From Berberis thunbergii (taxonomy: Eukaryota > Streptophyta > Magnoliopsida > Ranunculales > Berberidaceae): a stretch of DNA of 64,000 bases. The notes beneath the pieces are model-generated. The model was not told the origin of the DNA and did not search any database. It saw only the letters and a list, made by a program, of their open reading frames with translations. Position numbers and translations under genes: made by a program. Each line of letters opens with the position of its first letter. The stretch's first letter is position 1. Of this stretch, positions 11,070 through 24,300 are shown piece after piece. The stretch covers positions 310,001-374,000 of the forward strand of contig QNQO01006947.1 in assembly GCA_003290165.1 (NCBI GenBank). Direction: 5' to 3'.

Positions 11070-12890
11070 TGGAATAATATTATTATAATGGGTATAAATA
11101 TTGGCAACGACTATTTGGCCCCACAGGTTACCCTTACCCACACTACCTTCAATTTTGTTTTTACATGTTCTCCCACACCACCCATTTAAACCACTATTCA
11201 TCTTCTTCTTCTCACATCCTCTCTTCTCAAGAACAACAGTAATAGCAAAGTATGGAAGGGGGTAACGAGAAAGGGGGCGATCGATTGTGAGGGACAGTGA
11301 GAGATGACCAACGACGGCGAAAAATAGAAGAAAAGGAGCCACAACAATCATTAACACCCATTCTCCATCTTCTTATTCTCCTTCCCCTCTCCATCTTCTT
11401 CTTATCCTTCCACAACTCATATTTGCGCAGTCACTCAAATATATCTAGTAAAGAAAACAAAGTATTGTCCCTGACTTTCGACCAACTTTGACGCTCAATT
11501 AAGACTGATTCTCAAGTTCATAAAAACATGAAAAGTGTAGAACTATGAGTTATCTAATTAACACAATTTGAATCACCTGAAAATGTTTTGAAAATAAGCA
11601 AGTTATGGTTATTTTACAACAGTCACTCAAAACTGTTCGGTAAAGAAAACAGGGTATTAATCCTGACTTTCGGCTAACTTTGACGCTCAATAAAGATTGA
11701 TTGTCAAGCTCATCAAACACGAAAATGTTGTACTATGAGTTATCCAATGAACACAATTTGAATCATTTGAAATGTTTTGAAATGAACAATGGTCATTTTA
11801 CTACAGTCACTCAAAACTGTCTAGCGACGACCAAGTCACAAAGGATCATGCGAATGTAAGTCGCCCACTCGTATGATTCGTTGCAAATGTAGGTCTCTCA
11901 CTCGCATTTGCAGTGGGTCATGCGAGTGAGAGACTTACATTCGCATTGGATAATGCTAATGAGAGACTAACATTCGCATGAGCCTTAGCGACTTGGTCGT
12001 TGTTGGATAGTTTTGAGTTATTATAGTGAAATGACCATAATTTGTTTATTTCAAAACATTTTCAAGTGATTTAAATTGTATTCATTAGATAACTCAAAGT
12101 ACTACGTTGTCGTGTTTTGATGAGCTTGAAAATTGATCTCAACCGAGCGACAAAGTTGGTCGAAAGTCAGGGATAGTACCTTGTTTTCTTTATCGGACAT
12201 ATTTGAGTGACTTTAGTAAAATGACTATAACTTACTTATTTCAAAACATTTTTAGGTGATTCAAATTGTGCTCATTAGATAACTCAAAGTAATACATTTT
12301 TCGTGTCTTGATGAGCTTGAGAATCAATCTCAATCGAGCGTCAAAGTGGGTCGAAAGTCATGGGCAGTATCCTATTTTTATGTTTTGAATGAGTATTAGG
12401 TTGTTTTGGGAAAAGAGAACCGTGGAGGTCGGTTATGTGGCCGTTGTAATTGCCACCATCACAACCCCATATCCTCTATCTCTCATCATTGCCGCTCGAT
12501 TGATGAACCCTTTTGAGTGAGTCGAATATAAGTAGAATGGAAGAGATTGGGGGAGAAAGTGACGGTTTAGTTGAAAAGGAATAGGGAGATGGAGCTTTCT
12601 ATTAAAGAAGGGAATAGGAAGGACCAAATAAGAGAAGGAAGTTGGGAAGGGAGAGGGAGTTTTCGATTGTTTGAATTTGGGAGGGAAGAAAGATTTTTTT
12701 TTCATTTTATGATTGTCATGGAAGAAAACATTGGTGTGGCGACAAGAATGCATGGTGTGAAAAAGAAAAAATTAAATTTGTGGTGTGGGTAAAGGTGGTG
12801 TGGTCAGCTACCACAAATGTAATATAATAGTATATGACAATGGGAATGAAAAAAGTATAATTAATCATTGTTTTAGTAACGCCTTTTCTT
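11070..12890. mobile_element. Foldback-type element with long nested inverted repeats
   Basis: The left arm has repeat units starting near 11428 and 11620, plus a partial unit near 11804. Each has 'cagtcactcaaa', 'aagaaaac', 'gactttcg', 'tttgacgctcaat', 'gttatcta' and 'aaaatgttttgaaa'. The right arm, 12010-12385, carries two such units in the opposite orientation. The centre, 11820-12010, is itself palindromic, with 'catgcgaatgtaagt' facing 'acttacattcgcat'. Weaker inverted similarity extends outward (11080-11200 against 12720-12860: 'ttacccttacccacac' against 'cacctttacccacacc'). No transposase frame is seen. It probably folds as one long hairpin. Confidence 0.7.
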
Positions 12891-13654
12891 TTTGTACTTG
12901 TTCTACCCAAGTGTCAAAAATTAATTAGTTAAAAAAAAAAATTTCAGTAACAACTTCTCTAACCACACACTAAGGTTTAAATTTACCCAAGTACACTGTC
13001 TGAGACCTTGAAGAAGAAAAAAATCACCTACTAAATACACATCGAGTCAATACAATCAAAGGGCAAATAATATTTGAATCATAAGTAACAACAATTAAGT
13101 AATGACATTGACAACCATCATAAACAAATAAGTTTCTCTTTATACTTCGAACTGATTTTTCATAAAATTTCATTAAAGACAACCTGTCAATTAGTGATTT
13201 GGTTGTCTGATACTTGATGAATCTATACATTCAAGACATGTGATGACCCAAGGAGCAAAACATCCCAAGAAGCAAATAATTCATTTCTATTTGATGGATT
13301 GGATTCCATTCAACCGAACATGTTATTGAAGTTTAAAGAAAATGGGGGAAAAAAATATCACAGAACAATTTCCTAATCTCACCATTTTGGCTACCTGGAA
13401 TACGACACATTAGATCAGAGCCATAAAAAAAAAGGACAAAAGATCCAACAGAACAAAAATATATCTGGGAGCTGACCTGCAGTACTACCTAACATGCAAT
13501 TTTCTTGTAATATTGTTGGGTTAATCACAACTAAAACACACAACTTTCCTGCATACCCCATAACCCCTAGTTCCTAAGTTCTAGGCACAGTAGAATTTCT
13601 GTAACAGAAACAAACCTAAGAGAAATCGAGGACGTAGCAAAATTGGGGATGATC
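12891..13654. other. Downstream flank of PRP39; no gene seen
   Basis: AT-rich sequence between the foldback element and the PRP39 stop codon. The part next to the stop (about 13300-13654) should contain the PRP39 3'UTR, read leftwards on the minus strand. I see no other coding sequence or repeat. Confidence 0.5.
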
Positions 13655-16600
13655 TCAATAATAACTCCCATAATAAGCTTGAGAAACAGGGGCCTGTTGT
13701 TGAGCGGCTGGAGTATAAGGCACAGTCGCAGTAGCTGGTTGTGCATAGGTCTGTTGTGGGAAAGTTTGCTGAAAGAAACGATCAAGCATAACACAATGGT
13801 CAATGCACAAGAATAGAGTTATAAGATCTGAGCAGAAAATTTTTAACAAATGCAAGAATATTTCTGATGGACAAATATTAGATATCTTAGTTCACTTGTA
13901 AAACTGCATCTAATAGAGAGAGATATAGCAGGGGGTTGTGAGCACCCTGCTTATTAATTTTTTCATTAATTACTCCGAACTAATGTAGCTTCGTGAATTA
14001 GTCAACTTTGACGATGGAGCAATCTGATTTCATACTAGAAAATCCACGTATTATAAAGGCCTGAGTTTACTTTGCCATCAATCCCTAGGTCGAGGATGAC
14101 TGGTGGGGAAGATATACACTTTTTTCCATATTTAGTATGAGGTTTTCATTTTCTTCCGATAACTCTAGAAAAAAAGAAAATAATGTATTCTCTATCATAT
14201 ACAGGATAACAAGTTGTTATTTATGAACACTAAGAAAGCATACAAAACCCTTTTTTGTCAGCCAAAAGATTAAAGACAAGTAAATCCAAACATACTCTGC
14301 AGTGTTTGAAAACATAAATTGAGTGATATAGTCAAGAACACCATGAGACAGAAAATAGAAATCCAAGACTGCATAATATGCCGATGATATCCGAAATGAG
14401 GTGTCAACAGTAGGTTAACTGGCAGTGTTAATCTATTGATGGGGGATCACATTTAGAATGCCGCATCCAAGGTACATAAAATGAAATGTAAAAAGTAGAA
14501 AGTTGTGGGGATGTGGTATAGATTTTCCAAGGCAAATAGAACTGGATACAACAAAAGAAGAATGATAACAAGTGCCCTAAACATGCCCACTAGTACACCT
14601 GTTATATGCTAAAGCCGAGACCCAATAGCATAACTTTTTCCTGACTTGCAAGTACGACTTTCTCCACTGCAAGTGCCACGAGGAAAACATAGAATATGAA
14701 GTCTTAAGAAAAAGCTAACTTTTCTTCATCTTTTTTATTATGATTTCCGATTGACTTCACGACAACCAAGTCCCCTAGCACGTTTCTGTAAGTCCCAAGC
14801 AACAATCTCAAGTTTTACCAACAATACTGGATAGACAGAGCAGGAAATACCTGTGCAGGATATGGCGCCGGATAAGCAGCATATGCAGCACTTTGTGGAG
14901 CTGAAACAGGCACCTGTGGCTGAGTGTAACTAGCATTATAAGCACTGTATCCACTATATGCAACCTGCTTATTAAAGATAATGACAACGATGAAATAAGT
15001 AAACCCAGTCAACGGTAGAGAAAATTGACATTAAACATAGCAGTTGCAACATCCATTCTGTCATCATGGGTTCAACTAACCATCGATCCCATTACAGTAG
15101 AGTTTTCTGAAAATCCGAGATACTAGGGCATGGCTTTATCAGAAGAAACTCACTTGGGCTTCTTATCAATATCCTCACTTCTTAAATTTTTTTAGTTTCG
15201 CAATTTGAGCTACCGTAATCATCTAAAGGTTACAAAAAAAATATATTGAAGGGAGTTTGGTTGAAACACTTCTTGTATACAACAAACCATTTTGTGAAAG
15301 GGGACCCCCAGCTCGTTCTGAAGTATTCAGCAAAACATGACTTCGAAAACGTTTCAATAACATGCAATTTTTTCTAACTTTTAGTGGGAAAAACATTGTC
15401 AAACAATTCCCTTAAAAAAAACATATACATATATATATATCTATGCAGTTAAATCGAAAAGCGGAAGCAGCGCGGTCCAGGACCGAATTACCATTAAGCA
15501 GGATTAATCAGTCAATTTTTCAAAGCATATATTTTTTAAATTTAATCAGTCATAGATTACAAAAATAAATAATTAATCAAAATAATCTAAATTTGCAATT
15601 ATATAACTTTACTAATTAATCATAGTCATATATTACTTTACTAATTAATCAAATAAATTTAATTTTGCAGGTTGCATCACTTATATCACTACAAACAACC
15701 TAACTTTCCAACATAGCGATAAATTGGCGAGTCGGCTAGACCAATTAATCGGTGACTCGCCGAATAATCGGTGATTGCTAGACCCCAACCGATTTCACCC
15801 AGGTCAGTTCGGTCAAAACCCGAATTGTGATTAATCGGCGATTTTTCGCCACATTAATAACTTAGATATATATTAAAGAAAATTCCAGCAATCACATAAA
15901 ACCCTAATGATTTTGCAGAATGCATACAATAAATTAAGTAAAACAAGTACACTCGCATCTGCAGTGTCCGGAAATGCAGATTTTTTGTCTAGCGGTATTT
16001 GTCAAATTCAAATGCTTAAGTTTTACCTGTTGAGCATACGCAGGGTTCCACTGTTGTGTCTGTGCTTGTGGAGCCTGTGCATATGCTTGAGGTTGTATCC
16101 CATAACCTGCAGGCCACTGGTTTTGTGCACTAGTGTATGCACCAATTACTGACTGGGCTGGTGATTGAACATTTGCATATGATTTCGCGAGCTTCGTCTT
16201 ATCTGAAGCCAAAAAATCATCAGCACTTCGCTTTTTTGACTCTGATGTGCTCCTGTGGCTCAAAAAGAGCTTTGAATGCCTATCAGCTGCCTTCTTAAGT
16301 GACTGTACGTCTTCAAAAAGATCCAGAAACTACAACAGATATTGAAAATTAGAAAGAAACCAAACAATATATATATGACACAACGTAAAAGAGGGAAAAA
16401 AAAAGTACTTGCACGATCTTTAAGTAATAAAAAATCAAACTACAAGCACTCCCAAAGTAAGTCAATATTGCTACACATGTACTACCAAATTGTCATTAAT
16501 ATGATTGAAACATTTGTAAAGACTAGAAACTTTTCAAAGATATGTGATGATCTAAGCATGAAATATCCGATGGGAGTATCCATGAGTGTCGACACTCTTT

Positions 16601-19600
16601 TTCATATATATATATATATATATATATAATAGAGTATCCTTGTTACATAGACCTCATGCAGTTGGAAGACCAACATTAATGTCGTTTCATTATTATTTAT
16701 TTTCTCATATGACACTTGTACCAAAGATTATCTTTTTCAAAGACAATTCTCAACACCACCAACACAATCAGAGCAAATAATGCCAAAATTAAACACGTAA
16801 CAGTCAATGAGAGGATTTCCACATATATTCTTTGGAACCTGAATTTATAGAAGTTGGACTCGTTAGCTCGAGTGTTATGCAGGCAACAAGGTCATTGCCT
16901 ATATCATACTTACCCAAAAAGTCCATCAGTAATTAAAAGCATTAATGCCTAATTCTCAACAAAATGACTGAAACCCGAAGTCAGAAAGTTATGCATAACA
17001 ACACAAGTTGCAATAATAATTGCTATCTGACAGTTTTTTTTTTCGTTTTTTTTAAGGTGGCGCACCACCATGGGCATAATTGTAATTATAATTGAATTGC
17101 ATTTGAATATTACCTTTGAAGAAAATAGTAACAATTAAATAAATAACACGACTAACTACAATGGTTAACAATGTGAAACCAAACACTCATGGGAGTGATT
17201 CAGACTAAAAATAAAAAAAATGAAAATTAATTAATAAATAAACCATTTTATGGACTTCTAAGAGAATATAGTACCTCCAAGTATATGCTAGATAAATCTT
17301 CTTTTTCCGTAGTACTTGGGGCGTTGGGATTGTCAGAGTTAGGCATTATGAATTTCTCGACCAGTGAACCAATATAATCCAACCGTTTCGGAGAAAATTG
17401 AATGGATTCTAGGTGGATTAGACCCTGCACATAAAAAGCCACCCACTATACCAAGGTTAACAATATACATTGAAAAATGAGCTATAGTTATTAAAAGCAT
17501 TCCCAACCATTATGCCAGATCAAATATCTACTGCATGGCAAACGTTAGCAGACACTGAGATTAGGCTACTCACTACTTATGTGGCTAGCCACTACCAAAT
17601 GTTTATTGCCAACATGTTCACATGTTATTTCCAACTAAAGGTCACAGTAGAATTCGACACATGATCTTCCACAATAAAAGAGGGAGTATAGCTATAATAA
17701 TAATCGTCTCATTAATTACACATTTGCATAGTAAAGCAACTCTGTCATTCCACATTTGCTTAAATTGTGTCATGCAAGTGCCTAGAATTGTGTAGGCCAT
17801 CTGGCAAGAGACAAACAAGAGGGTGTTTGAATTAAGGGCATCTTGTTATGGATATAATGGTATATGTGCTCTTCCCATAGTCTCTTTAAAGAGCTCGGTT
17901 TCAAGAGTTCATTTTCCGTTCACACGATATTACGAGTCCAACTTCTTGTTATTGTATCCAGGGCCTGTTAGGCTGTAAATCTTTTCTTCTTTTTCTTCAA
18001 TAAATTTTGGAACTTTAATAATTAAAAGGGGGAGTGGGGGTGATAGGGAGAGCCTAGAATAGGCTTCTGTTCTAACGTACTTTACTGATTTACCTAACCA
18101 AAATATTGCAATTGTCTCACTGTCTGCAGGATAAAATTTAATAAAATAATTAAATCAGACCTCCATAAATGGCTTTGACATTTGTACACGCTCATCAGCT
18201 CCATCTAGAATTTCCCTAGCTTTATCCACATTGCCAGCAACCTACAACAAACGGTCAAACTTAAAAAAGAACAATGCCATAATTGAAACCATTCATCTAC
18301 ATAGGATAATATATATTGCGCATCTCAAGACTCTAATCATCATATTTGTTGAAGTTCCATCCTTGTGTTACATCACGTACCAAATGTTGAAATCGTGCAT
18401 ACTGAACAAATAGTATTGGCAAGGTTTGTGAATGTTCTTTCCCTTTCTCAGTAGCTATTGCCTGTTCGTATAAAGAGAAGGCATCTTCCTTCTGTCCCTG
18501 CAATGTTATCACAGAAAAACTAGTTTATAAAATGAAGCGTCAAGCTGACCAATTGACCACTGCAGATCACCTTACCAGTCGGTATTCCATATTTGCATGC
18601 TTGACAATGGCTTCCAGTAAGCCAGGAGATATTCCAGAATGCACAAGCTGATATGAAGCACGAGCAGCTGAACTATCACCAAGTTGTTCTTTGAATCTTG
18701 CAGCAAATAGATGAATCTCTGGTTGTCTCTGTAATAGGAGACAATAAGACAATATATGCAAGCGCGTTAATTTTTAGATCACGATAGAAAATAAGACAAA
18801 ATAATGCAACCTATTTTTAATCAACTATAGAACTTGCCTGTCACTTTGCACAACCAAAACAAAATCTATAAATCAGGTTAAAGAGATGTACTTCAAATCA
18901 TAAGCGTCAGACTTAATGACATCCAAGAAAGTAAATACTCTTACAGTATGTGTCCAAGGTGTCATGATTCAAGGATCCACTATGGAAAGCTAGTTAGGTC
19001 AAGACTGGTCAAAGATTTTAAGACTAGAACTACGAAGAAAAAAAAAATTACCGTCTTATTTCATATTTCTACAGAATTTTCTGTTAGATATGTGTTGAGT
19101 TCAACGATGGGAAAACTGATATATGGTATCAGAATTATGGTCTCCAAGACAATGGTTACTAACTAACTACACATACCAGGATGCCAAAATAAAGTTTATG
19201 GAAGAGAAAGTGAATGAAGGATAACTTATATACAATATCATGCGCTTGAAGAAGACAAACTGTGGACCATAGGTCCATACTCCAAGATACTTGTTGCAAC
19301 ATGTCATACCTCAAGCTTGATCTTATTTGAAAGAAAGCTACTCTTTTGTTTCTAAACCTTAACATGTCAGCAGTACAGAATTTGACTAAGACAAACTTTC
19401 TTAATTTATTTTATGAGAGAGAGAGAAGTTAAAATATTTATTGCTACAAAAAAATATTAATTCAAGATTACTAACAAATTAGCATTGTTCCTCTCAAAGC
19501 AATATCTAACAGTCTCAAACAAAACACCCACCAGATAGTATAAGGTAAAATATTTATTGCTACAAAAAAATATTAATTCAAGATTACTAACAAATTAGCA

Positions 19601-21298
19601 TTGTTCCTCTCAAAGCAATATCTATCAGTCTCAAACAAAACACCCACCAGACAGTATAAGGTAGCACCCTATACATAAAAATTACCACTCTTCCACTTGA
19701 AGCATTGTCTAACACATATATGTCCACGTGCTCAAGTCACATCTAACTTGGAGTTAGCTAGGCCGCCACAAGTATACAGCTAGGCAACCACAAGTATACC
19801 ACACTTAGGAAGCAGAAGCAGACTAAACTCAACTACATTTGGCCTTTAGGGTGTGTTTGGTTGCAAGGAAAAATTAGGTTGGAAAAGAAAATTGTCTAGC
19901 AAATATTTTCCAGGAAAAAAATTTTGCTGAGGTCAATTTTCCCTGGAAAATCATGCTTAGGGGGTGAGCTAAGCATGATATTCACACATTTAGTGGGAAA
20001 ATAGGCACATACTGTACAATTTTTCTGGGTCCAAAATTTGAACCAAACACTTAGATAATTTTTCTTTTCCAAGCAACCAAAGAAAATTTTCTTTTCTATG
20101 CACCAAACACACCATTATTTATTTTTCATTATTGCCATTGCTGGAAGGAAGTGCAATGTTACATTACTACCCAAAAACAAAATGCTTTACCTTGACAAAG
20201 ACTTGTGTCGCACGAGCAAGAGCATTATTAGCGAGATCAATAGCTCCGCTCGCTTCCATGCATAACACGTACCTTATCCAGTATTCAGAATAGTTGGCAC
20301 AAGCAATTAAACATCTTTCATATAACTTCACAACCTGAAACATATGGACAATGTTATCATGAATGCTAGTTCATAGGGATCACATAATCTAAATAGACAG
20401 AATATAGCAACAAAGGGATATGCACAAGGAGTACTCCGTGAGCTGAAAGGGAGGCCCCTCAAATATGATAAGAGGGACCATCCTTGCCTGATAGATAGAT
20501 GGTTAGGAAGATAAAGATACCTGCATGTATGAGATTGGAATTTCAAATATCTACTACACAACACATATCATGAACCCATAAGACCACTCAAATAAAAGTT
20601 TGAAGTACTTAGCCTCATAGTAATCAAACTGTAGGCCCCCGTTTTAAAAGTTGCTTCATCCAACGCTTTAGCCAATTAAGCATAAAATGCAGCAAATATG
20701 ACTTGAATGTAAGTCCATGTCCATTTAAAGCAGTACTGAACACAGAGTTATAAGCAACATGACTAAAAGCTATAACCACAAAAGGCTATTTCACCGAACA
20801 GCCGCCAAAATAGCTCGGACTTACCTTGGTAAAATCACCTTCTGTTTCAATGAAGTTGAGATAGTTATGCCAATTTTCAAGTTCTGAACCATTCAGAGGG
20901 CGCACATGGAAGTAAGGCCTCCTAATAGCTGTTTCAAAACCAATGATCTTAAAATCGAACTCTTTAGCTTTCTTATACGTTTCTTCCCTAAAGCCGACAT
21001 ACTTCTCCAACTCTTCTGCTTCTGTTAGTCCAGCACTTGCAGGTTTACGAGAATGTTCTGCATCATCAGAATGAACTTCACCTTCAACTTCTAGGCCGCT
21101 AGCCCCGAAACTTGTCGCTGCCACGACAGCAGCTTCTTCAGCAGTCCGTAATTCTGATAAAGGCCGACTTCCAGCTAACTCTTTGAAGCTGTAATATCCA
21201 ATTACCACCGAAGTTCAAGAATAAAGAACGTGAAAAAAAATATCAATAAATAAATAAAAATAAAGATGACCAAATAACAATTATTTGTATCAACCTAC

Positions 21299-21347
<49 letters not shown>

Positions 21348-24300
21348 AAGAGAAGAGCGACGAAACCGTCGATAAGAAGTATGTAATTTTGAGCTTTAAA
21401 AAATGGATGTGGACCCCAAAAAAGCCTCAAAAGGCATGCAAAAGGAAATAAAAGCACAATATGACTCAGGATCAATGTGAAGGAAAAAAGAAATGCTAGA
21501 ATGCAATTGAATATCTTGCAAGGAGCTATTTTTCTGTGAAAGCAAATGAATCACCTCATCAAAAGTTTTGAAATGGCTTGAATTTTAACTTCGAAATTCA
21601 ATGTGAAATACAGTCTTGAATCTTTACTTAGTTATCACACTATAAATGATCTGAACTTTAAATACAGTGGGGTACCTGGTAAAGTAGCGGTCTAGCTGTT
21701 GATTAGGATTCTCTAATATTCTTGTGTAAATTGAGGCGAGGTGGAACCACTCCTGCTGAGAGTATTCATACTCTATATACTTATCCCAAAGTGGATATGA
21801 AAGGTAATCTGTTCCAACATACGCCAATCCACGTTCAAAAAGCCTGAAACATTTCGGCAACATTATGGTAAATGCAAAACTATCCAATTAACAACGTGAA
21901 TGCATCCATGAAAGGAAGACGAGTGTTGCTGCTGAAGAAGAGCATAAAAAAATTCACTCTTAACAACCTATTACACGAGGCACAAATGTGCTGCATTTAC
22001 CTTCCCAAAAAAAACCATACTATGTCCGTGAAATGGAGCAGTGATAGAGGCCATCTTAACCCTTAACTGAATAAAGATCTTCCCAGCAGCATTTGGTAGC
22101 ACCCATGATTGCCTCAGTGTGTCAAACTTAACGACAGCAGTATTCATGAAGATATATAGAACTATTACAAGGCCTTCGGAGAAAAGTGAATAAGGAATGG
22201 GTATATAAAGTTGTAAATTTTGTATTTAAAACCTAAAAGAAAATGAATTAACACTGAATAACCCTAAATTCATGGTATGCACATTAGAGAACTCCCTAAT
22301 GTGCACTTCAAACCTTTTCGCCACAATATGTAGGTACCACTCTTGCAGCCTCTCTGAAATAAGGTTAGCCAACAAAACACCAGATTCTTGTCACTATGAG
22401 AAAGTCATGTAAGCATGACTCCATTCTACAGCAACAAAATGCAGATATAAAAGTGTATAGTTTACCTTCGAACAGTGTCTGGATCCCCATATGTTGACAT
22501 TGCAAATACGCAGTAATGCAACCAAATATCCACCGAGTAAGTCACAGCAACCACTGCTTGTTCATACACCTCAACGACTTTCTCAATAGATCCTAGACGT
22601 CCTTCATGATCAGCATACTTTTTCCAGTAACCATAACACAAAGGGAACTCAACTAGGAAAGCATCATAAATTTTTCGAATCTTCAATATATTGTCCTGAC
22701 CAAAAGGAGATATAAGCATGTCAATTACTTTGATCTACCGAACAATCAAATGAACCAGATGATGAGTGAGGATATTGGAATAACAAAAAACACAACGGTC
22801 ATCAAGATTAGTGGGTGTGGCATTCAAAAATCCGATCAGAATATCATGCACATGACCATTATAGCCACGAAAGCCAAAACGAACTTATCTAGATCTACTG
22901 TTAGAATATATGATGTCAAGTCCAATGTCCACACATGTATTTTCAGAAAATTGATTGTGTGAGGGTTACATAAGAAAGAAATAATTGTGCATAAAAACGA
23001 AGCTTGGAGGGATGCAAGCAAAACTAATACAGAGACAAGAAGATTCGAGGACGTCGGTCAAACAAAAATGTTAAGCAACACCATAAAAACGAAGACTCAC
23101 GTGTAACAAACAAGCTCTCCTTTCTATAAGCAAACCCATTTGTTATTAATACTCCAGAAGAAAGTAGTTGTTCAAGCGGCAACAAAACACCCACGCAGGA
23201 TACGGACAGGCGTTGTGTCGGACATGACACGCCGACTCGACAATTTCCCAAAAATTAGGACTTGAGGACACGTAGACACGATACTATTTTTTTTAATGTC
23301 ACATAAACATAAACAATAATCTAATAAAGTATATTCCTACAGTGTCTTCATCTTTGTTGCAAGTAAAAAAAAAGTAAAAAATAAGAAAAGGTGCAAAGGC
23401 AGAAAAGATGACACTGTTGTAAGAAAAAACAAAGTCGAGAAAACATATAATAAGAAGAGAGAAGAAGCACATTAGAGAAGAAAAAGCAAAGATTAAAAAG
23501 ATTTTTAGTGGCTCTTTTTCCTATTTATCTTGAATCTCAATTGAAAGAGTTATTCACTTCAGATAGATCAACAACCATTAAATTAGATCAACAACTATTA
23601 AATTAGGTGATTAATTGCGCACATCTAAAAGTTAAAAAAAAATAAAACCGGTTGTTGAGTCCTGTGTCCTGACCAAGTTTAGGATGTATTGGAGGCATGT
23701 CTGACACGTTAACCACATTGACCATGTGTCTGACACGTGCCAACACGTTGATCATGTGTCCAACCGTCTCGGAGGCGTGTCGAGCGTCGATGTTGGATAC
23801 GTATCGACCACGAATACTACAAGTTTTCCGAAGAGTATGTGCTTACTTGGTATTCAGCATTGATTGTTCCACTACAAACATTAAGCATAACTATAAAAAC
23901 AACAAAAAGAGTACCAACTACACACTGATTATCCGTTTTCATACACCCATATAAAAACATAAACAAATATGTTCATAATGTGATATCAAATCTATAAGAT
24001 GAAGAATCATGCGCACATACCTCACACACCTTCTCTGTCTCTTCGATAAGCGCAGTCCAAGCGTTGAAGTCCAAAGAATTAGTCTTCACAATGCTCCAAA
24101 GCCGTTCTTCTTCAGTAGATATTGCTGTCATTAATTTGAAAAAAAAGTTAGAAAAGGTTTTGACAATATAAATCTCCGAAATAATTGATTAAAAAGAAAA
24201 TCAACTGTGATGTGAGCAATTATTTGAAGACATTAAAGGAACCCAAAACACGAAGGCTATAAATGAAGAAAAGTATAATCCACCATCCATTTCCGAGCCC

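Noticed and set aside
12571..12792. 73-codon plus-strand frame
   Set aside because: Purine-rich reading within the foldback element; the opposite strand is open as well and no domain is present.
15470..15860. Possible SINE or TIR element in a PRP39 intron with repeated 'taatcggcga' phrases
   Set aside because: No borders, tail or target duplication could be recognised.
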